A stretch of 64,000 bases of DNA from Geobacter sp. UBA6151 (lineage in GTDB: Bacteria; Desulfobacterota; Desulfuromonadia; Geobacterales; Pseudopelobacteraceae), in the NCBI GenBank assembly GCA_002423105.1, contig DIUT01000033.1, positions 1-64,000 of the forward strand, written 5' to 3'. This document shows, one piece after another, positions 59,731 through 64,000 of this stretch. Made by a program: the position numbers and the translations under genes. Below the pieces are notes generated by a model. It searched no databases and was not told the DNA's origin. It worked only from the letters and a program-made list of their open reading frames with translations. Every line of letters starts with the position of its first letter. The stretch's first letter is position 1.

Positions 59731-60579
59731 TTATATCCCGCCGTAGCTGTGCAATCCTGACAGCAGCAGATTCACTCCCAGATAGCAGAATATTGTAGCG
59801 GCAAAACCGACAATGGAAATCCAGGCTGCCCGCTTGCCCACCCAGCCTTTGGTGAAACGGGCGTGCAGGAAGGCGGCGTAGATGAACCAGACAATCAGTG
59901 ACCAGGTTTCCTTGGGGTCCCAACTCCAGTAAGTACCCCAGGCATAGTTGGCCCAGGCTGCGCCGGTGATGATGCCCAGGGTCAAGAGTGGAAAGCCGAT
60001 CATGATCGCCTTGTAGTTTAGCTCATCCAGCACCTTGGTGGGCGGAAACTGGGAGACGATCCCTCCGGCAGCATCAGTTCCCCTTTCTTCACTTTTAGCC
60101 TTGATCAGGTACATGATGGAAACGCCGCAGGCCACGGCAAAGGCCGCATAGCCCAGAAAGCAGGTCAGTACGTGATACAGCAGCCAGTTGCTTTGCAGGG
60201 CCGGCATCAGGGGGTTGATGTCGGTGGGCAGGTACAACTGGCCCCAGGCCATGGCCAAAAGCGCAAAGGGCATGACAAAGGCGCCGATGACCCGATACTT
60301 GTACTTGGCGTCAATCAGTCCGAAGATCAGCACGATGCTCCAGGCGAAAAATACCACTGACTCATAGAGGTTGGAGAGCGGGGCGTGGCCCATTCCGATG
60401 TCGTAGGATTCTTTCCAGCGCAGGCCGGTGGCCACGGTGTGGATGGCAAAGCCGGCCCAGGCCAGGGCGACACCGCCCAATCCGATATTTTTGTTGCGTC
60501 CGGCCAGATAGGCGAAAAAGGCCAGGGTGGAGGCCATGTAGAAAATTGTGGTTACGTTGAACAGTGTGGGGCTTATCAT
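59731..60579 (-). CDS. ccsB: Cytochrome c biogenesis protein, CcsA/ResC type (CcsB of TIGR03144)
   Basis: About 282 residues from the ATG at 60579, which overlaps the resB stop by 4 bases. Multi-helix membrane protein with the heme-handling WWD-type segment (WANYAWGTYWSWDPKETWSL) and conserved histidines (ALSN-preceding GHAP, LLYHVLTC). With ResB it carries heme across the membrane and joins it to apocytochromes (System II). Names differ between databases: the fold is that of CcsA/ResC. Confidence 0.92.
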   Translation of the reverse strand: MISPTLFNVTTIFYMASTLAFFAYLAGRNKNIGLGGVALAWAGFAIHTVATGLRWKESYDIGMGHAPLSNLYESVVFFAWSIVLIFGLIDAKYKYRVIGAFVMPFALLAMAWGQLYLPTDINPLMPALQSNWLLYHVLTCFLGYAAFAVACGVSIMYLIKAKSEERGTDAAGGIVSQFPPTKVLDELNYKAIMIGFPLLTLGIITGAAWANYAWGTYWSWDPKETWSLIVWFIYAAFLHARFTKGWVGKRAAWISIVGFAATIFCYLGVNLLLSGLHSYGGI

Positions 60580-61982
60580 GACTGCTGCTCCTCCTTGCCT
60601 GGGTTGACTCTGATAGTTACAAGCAGTTCTTCCATGGTGGTGCGGAAGGTCTCCTGGCCTCTGGTTGTATGTCCGGCAATTACAATCCCGTCTTTGTCCT
60701 GCCTGACCCAGATCCGCTGGTGCGGCATGAAAAACGCCACGTACAGGGCCAGACACATCAGGATGCAGCCGATCCAGACCACCCAGACGCCGGGGTCCTT
60801 GTTGACCTGCAAGCCGGTGTAGGGCCGCTCCTCACCCCCCAGATAATCGATCACCATGCCGCCGTTCTCCTTCGCTTGCTGCCGGTTCAGCTCAGGATGA
60901 TTGGCAAAGGCAACCACGGTCAGGTGTTGGTGGCCCTCGCCGGGCGTTAGGTCTATGCGCGCTGCCGGGCCATGCAGCCCCTGCATGAACGGGGAGACGT
61001 CCTGAACGCTTTCAAGCACCCGTATGCGGCTGCCATCGGGCAGTGTGGCGCTGCTTTGGCTGTCCAGGGTCAGGGTAACTTCTTTTCCTCCCTTGGGATC
61101 GCCGGCCTTGAAGGTGTGACTGCCGGAACTGCCGTAGCTGGACTGATAAAAGGTAATACCACGGTAGGTCAGCGGCTCGTTGACGATGACCCGTGCATGT
61201 TTGTAGCCGGGAACTTCCCGGCCGTTTTCGGTCAGGGTCAGGATGCTTTTGAACTCTTTGGGCATCTGGCTTTGGCCGCCGCCGGGAGCGTCATAGTAGG
61301 TAACGGTGAACTGGTCGCAGGTAATGGTGAAACCCAGCGGTTTTTCACCCCCCTTTTTATCCAGGTAGGTGCCGGCGCTGCCCCCTTCCGGAATGTTCAC
61401 AAAGCCCTTGAAACCAAACAGGTTGCCGATGATTGCGCCGGCAAAAATGAGAATGATGCTGGCATGGACCACGTAGGCTGCCAGCCGGTTCCAGGGACGG
61501 CGCTGGACAAACAGGTGCCGTGTTCCTTCGTGTTCGATGTCCGAAGCAGTTCCCCATGTGCTGCGCAGGCGGACGGCTATCTCTTTAAGGCTGAGCGCTT
61601 CGGCAGCGGGAAGTTTGTGGCAGACAGTGGCGCTCCGTTCCACGGAGTCAGTCAGGAGCCCGTCCGGTTTGAAAGCAACCCGCCAGACGCCGGGCAGACG
61701 TTTGATGCTGCAGGCGGTCAGGTTAAGGGACAGCAGGCTGAGTAGTCCGACAAACCACCAGGAGTAGTACATGTTGAAGAAACCAAGCATGGAGTACAGC
61801 TTGTAGCGATTACCCTGCTCGCCGCCGATTGCTGCGAGGTATTCAGGGGCAAGTTGCCCCTGGGGGATGACGGTGCCGATGATGGAGACGATGGCCAGGA
61901 TCAGCAGCAGCGCCATGGTCAGACGTAAAGAGGCCAGGAAGTCCTGAATTTTTGTGAGGATTGAAGGTGAAGCAGTTGACAT
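60576..61982 (-). CDS. resB: ResB-type cytochrome c biogenesis protein
   Basis: A 468-residue System II protein: three N-terminal membrane helices (LRLTMALLLILAIVSIIGTV first), a large periplasmic domain (~190-390, with NEPLTYRGITFYQSSYG) and a last helix (VWVVWIGCILMCLALYVAFF). Works with the CcsA/ResC partner encoded next. Its presence fits a cytochrome-rich organism. The GTP-like TIPQG motif IGTVIPQGQ after TM1 is typical of the family. Confidence 0.93.
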   Translation of the reverse strand: MSTASPSILTKIQDFLASLRLTMALLLILAIVSIIGTVIPQGQLAPEYLAAIGGEQGNRYKLYSMLGFFNMYYSWWFVGLLSLLSLNLTACSIKRLPGVWRVAFKPDGLLTDSVERSATVCHKLPAAEALSLKEIAVRLRSTWGTASDIEHEGTRHLFVQRRPWNRLAAYVVHASIILIFAGAIIGNLFGFKGFVNIPEGGSAGTYLDKKGGEKPLGFTITCDQFTVTYYDAPGGGQSQMPKEFKSILTLTENGREVPGYKHARVIVNEPLTYRGITFYQSSYGSSGSHTFKAGDPKGGKEVTLTLDSQSSATLPDGSRIRVLESVQDVSPFMQGLHGPAARIDLTPGEGHQHLTVVAFANHPELNRQQAKENGGMVIDYLGGEERPYTGLQVNKDPGVWVVWIGCILMCLALYVAFFMPHQRIWVRQDKDGIVIAGHTTRGQETFRTTMEELLVTIRVNPGKEEQQS

Positions 61983-62108
61983 AATAAAGTTCTCCTGTGA
62001 CGCACAAAAGCAAGGATTGCGTGCGGGTAGGCGTACGTATGCAAGCCATTCAGCGCAGGAACGGCCCGCCGCTTCAAATGTGTTTGGCGGAAATGTGATC
62101 TGCAGGAA

Positions 62109-62456
62109 TCAGGTGCGGCTTTCCGGGGGGACGAAAATGGGAAGATAGACTTCGGGGAAATGTAATTGCGGCTCAAAAAAGATCAGCCGCCCGGTTACGT
62201 GGTTTGCTGTCGGCAGCAGCACGGCGGATGCCAGCGGAGCATTGCAGGCGGAGCAGCAGCCCTCGGCAGGACAGCAGCCGTTGAACGGTTCAGTATTTTC
62301 AGTAGGGGCGGTTGGACATCCGCCGCAACAGCCATCTGTTGCCAACGGCTTGTCAGCAACAGATGGCTGATAGGCAAAAGCTGTTGACACCAGCATGAGT
62401 TGGGCAAACAGCATGATGACTACCGCAAGGTATATATGAAATCGGTCTTTTTGCAT
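62109..62456 (-). CDS. Small secreted Cys-rich protein
   Basis: A 115-residue protein with a signal peptide (VVIMLFAQLMLVSTAFA) and a Cys-rich block (DGCCGGCPTAP, then FNGCCPAEGCCSACNAP). No family that I recognise. Composition suggests metal binding or disulfide cross-linking in the periplasm. It lies between purE and resB, about 126 bases upstream of resB. Confidence 0.55.
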   Translation of the reverse strand: MQKDRFHIYLAVVIMLFAQLMLVSTAFAYQPSVADKPLATDGCCGGCPTAPTENTEPFNGCCPAEGCCSACNAPLASAVLLPTANHVTGRLIFFEPQLHFPEVYLPIFVPPESRT

Positions 62457-62471
62457 GGATAAAGATTTTTA

Positions 62472-62975
62472 TCAGGATTTTCCGTTACGTTTTTTTAACT
62501 CTGCCGATTTTTCCAGCAGTTCATTACGGGTCGCTTCCCTGAACTGCTCCAGTTTTTCCGCCAGCTCCGGTCGTTTTATGGACAGAATCGAGCAGGCCAG
62601 ATAGGCGGCATTCTTGCCGCCGTCAACGGCAACGGTGGCCACCGGAATGCCGGGAGGCATCTGCACGGTTGAATACAGGGCATCCACGCCGCCGATGGCG
62701 CCGGACTTGAGCGGGATGCCAATGACCGGCAGGGTGGTATGGGAGGCAACAACTCCTGCCAGGTGGGCCGCCATACCCGCACCGCAGATCAGTACTTCAA
62801 TGCCCCGTTCCCGTGCGCTACGGGCATAGTCAGCGGTTTTGTCCGGCAAACGGTGGGCAGAACTGATGTCCATCTCCCAGGCTACGCCCATTTGCGTCAG
62901 TACTTCCGCTGCCTTGTCCATCACCGGCAGGTCGCTGTCGCTTCCCATCAAAATGCCGACCAACGGCTTGTCCAT
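62472..62975 (-). CDS. purE: N5-carboxyaminoimidazole ribonucleotide mutase
   Basis: A 167-residue class I PurE: GSDSDLPVMDKAAEVL, SAHRLPDKT and GAGMAAHLAGVVASHTTLPV are the phosphate loop, the catalytic His region and the Gly-rich loop. It moves the carboxyl group of N5-CAIR to C4 in purine synthesis. GGAGAA precedes the ATG. No purK is adjacent. Confidence 0.96.
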   Translation of the reverse strand: MDKPLVGILMGSDSDLPVMDKAAEVLTQMGVAWEMDISSAHRLPDKTADYARSARERGIEVLICGAGMAAHLAGVVASHTTLPVIGIPLKSGAIGGVDALYSTVQMPPGIPVATVAVDGGKNAAYLACSILSIKRPELAEKLEQFREATRNELLEKSAELKKRNGKS

Positions 62976-63008
62976 ATGTGTTCTCCTTATGCGTGATATT
63001 CGTGCTGT

Positions 63009-63599
63009 TTAGTACAGTGAAAAGCAGCGTATTCCCATCAGGACGCCAAAAACAAGAAACATCACCCCGGCTGCACGGTGAATCCAGCAGACCGGAATGT
63101 AGCGCACCAGCTGCTTGCCGGCAAAGATTCCCAAAAGCGATACTGACCAGAGGGCCAGGGTTGAGGCGACAAAAACCATCCCCATGCCGGAAAAGCTGCT
63201 TGAATGCTGGGCTGCCTGACTGGCGGTTACCAGCTGTGTCTTGTCCCCCAGTTCCGCCATGAAGATCATCACAAAGGCGGTGCGGATGGCGCTGGATGCA
63301 GTGGGGGGCGGCCCGTCTTCTTCTTCCTCGCCGCAGGCGGCGCACAGGGTGCTGTAACCGAAATACAGGAACAGCAGGGCTGATACCAGGGTTACCCAGA
63401 AAATGGGCAGCAGCAGAAACAGCACCTTGCCGATCAGCACCGCTGCCAGGTTCAGCACCACAAAGGCTGCGGCTATGCCGATGAATATCCGTTTCCAGGG
63501 ATAGCGCAACGCCAGGGCCATGGCAGTGAGCTGGGTCTTGTCTCCCAACTCCGCCAGAAAAATCAGCGCAAAGGTGCTGAAAAAAACAGACTGTTCCAA
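63009..63599 (-). CDS. GDT1/TMEM165 family cation transporter
   Basis: A 196-residue inner-membrane protein with six helices in two halves, each with the family motif ELGDKTQ (FLAELGDKTQLTAMALA and FMAELGDKTQLVTASQA). Family members move Mn2+ or Ca2+ against H+. The loop between halves holds CAACGEEEEDG. It lies between purE and the UPF0182 gene on the minus strand. Confidence 0.9.
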   Translation of the reverse strand: MEQSVFFSTFALIFLAELGDKTQLTAMALALRYPWKRIFIGIAAAFVVLNLAAVLIGKVLFLLLPIFWVTLVSALLFLYFGYSTLCAACGEEEEDGPPPTASSAIRTAFVMIFMAELGDKTQLVTASQAAQHSSSFSGMGMVFVASTLALWSVSLLGIFAGKQLVRYIPVCWIHRAAGVMFLVFGVLMGIRCFSLY

Positions 63600-63612
63600 A
63601 ACCGCCCCGTTT

Positions 63613-64000
63613 CTACTGATTCATCTGCTTCAGCACTTGCTGCAAACGTTTCAGGGACTCGCCGTAGCCGCTCCAGTCCCCCTGTTTCTGTTGGGAAATC
63701 GCTTTTTCATACACGCTCATCGCCTCTTTGGCAAGCTCCGGCAATGAACCTCCTTTTGATTCAGACAGCGGCTTAATCGCTTCGGAAGGGGTCGGCCGTT
63801 TGCCGCCAAAGATCCGTTGCAGGGCCAGCTCCAGGTTATCTTCCATCACCACCTCGTCGCCAAAAGCCACAATTACCCGCCGCAGTTCAGGCAGTCCTGA
63901 CTTGTCCGTGGCAGAGAGGAACAACGGCTGCACATAGAGCAATGAATTTTCTATGGGGATCACCAGCATGCTGCCCCGGATGACCTCTGAACCGCGCTGG
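63613..64000 (-). CDS. UPF0182 family membrane protein, C-terminal part
   Basis: The 3' end of a larger gene whose start is beyond the right edge. The visible ~129 residues end the family's extracytoplasmic domain: EVIRGSMLVIPIENSLLYVQ is the conserved stretch, and QRIFGG and a helical tail follow. UPF0182 proteins are large (about 900 residues) with N-terminal membrane helices; function unknown. Confidence 0.85.
   Translation of the reverse strand, partial: QRGSEVIRGSMLVIPIENSLLYVQPLFLSATDKSGLPELRRVIVAFGDEVVMEDNLELALQRIFGGKRPTPSEAIKPLSESKGGSLPELAKEAMSVYEKAISQQKQGDWSGYGESLKRLQQVLKQMNQ

Overview
The window reads as a chromosomal segment of a Geobacter-like deltaproteobacterium (Desulfuromonadales/Geobacterales). 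The evidence is System II cytochrome c maturation (ResB plus CcsA/ResC type), a PilZ protein, many multidomain sensor kinases with PAS, GAF and Cys-rich N-termini, a czc-type metal efflux locus carrying its own PII-like protein, a predicted selenoprotein, and a corrinoid methyltransfer module. Genus and species cannot be fixed from the sequence alone. Genes are dense on both strands, often overlapping by 1-13 bases.

1-22 kb is mostly core metabolism and housekeeping. It holds a transglutaminase-like protein; a trans-sulfuration enzyme behind a clear SAM-I riboswitch; PilZ-bioB-larE; cysS; a GAF-type kinase with a degenerate ATPase domain plus its receiver; and a polysaccharide group (GDP-mannose pyrophosphorylase/phosphomannomutase-like fusion, GH57 amylase-like enzyme, GalT-like enzyme, TIGR02757 protein). 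These are followed by a zinc-ribbon/DUF3426 protein, an FKBP with a Cys-rich insert, DUF167, DivIVA, YggT, and an 85-residue AhpD/CMD-like selenoprotein read through an in-frame TGA at 18474. The stretch ends with radC, DUF2786, DUF2062, an ACT-domain protein, peptide deformylase and AMMECR1.

22-40 kb is a metal-resistance island. A PII-NG-type protein follows a complete CzcA/CzcB/CzcC-type RND pump, which is accompanied by an outer-membrane protein and several small secreted Cys/His-rich proteins and lipoproteins. Next come a ZraP-like protein, a PepSY-like protein, an OmpR/CusS-type two-component system, two CDF-like exporters whose TM5 metal motif reads CxxxC, and an ArsR/SmtB repressor with a well-formed operator. 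The island shows local duplication and decay: a ~1.1 kb segment is present twice, one lipoprotein family has three members, a tolC 5' fragment and a truncated small gene remain as relics, and a ~130 bp MITE-like element sits beside arsR.

40-58.5 kb is the most unusual part. One apparent 13-gene, 18.4 kb operon begins with a corrinoid protein, an MtaA/UroD-like methyltransferase and a DUF1638 protein. It continues with five sensor kinases that share almost the same PAS-HisKA-HATPase module but carry different input domains (GAF/PAS, MEDS, and three membrane sensors). Each membrane sensor is preceded by its own periplasmic binding protein. A stand-alone receiver and a receiver-kinase hybrid end the operon. 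No ABC permease and no DNA-binding output protein is present. I infer a multi-input phosphorelay linked to one-carbon/methyl-corrinoid metabolism.

58.5-64 kb returns to ordinary genes: a Ca2+/Na+ antiporter, the ResB/CcsA pair, a small Cys-rich secreted protein, purE, a GDT1-family transporter, and the C-terminal end of a UPF0182 protein that runs off the window.
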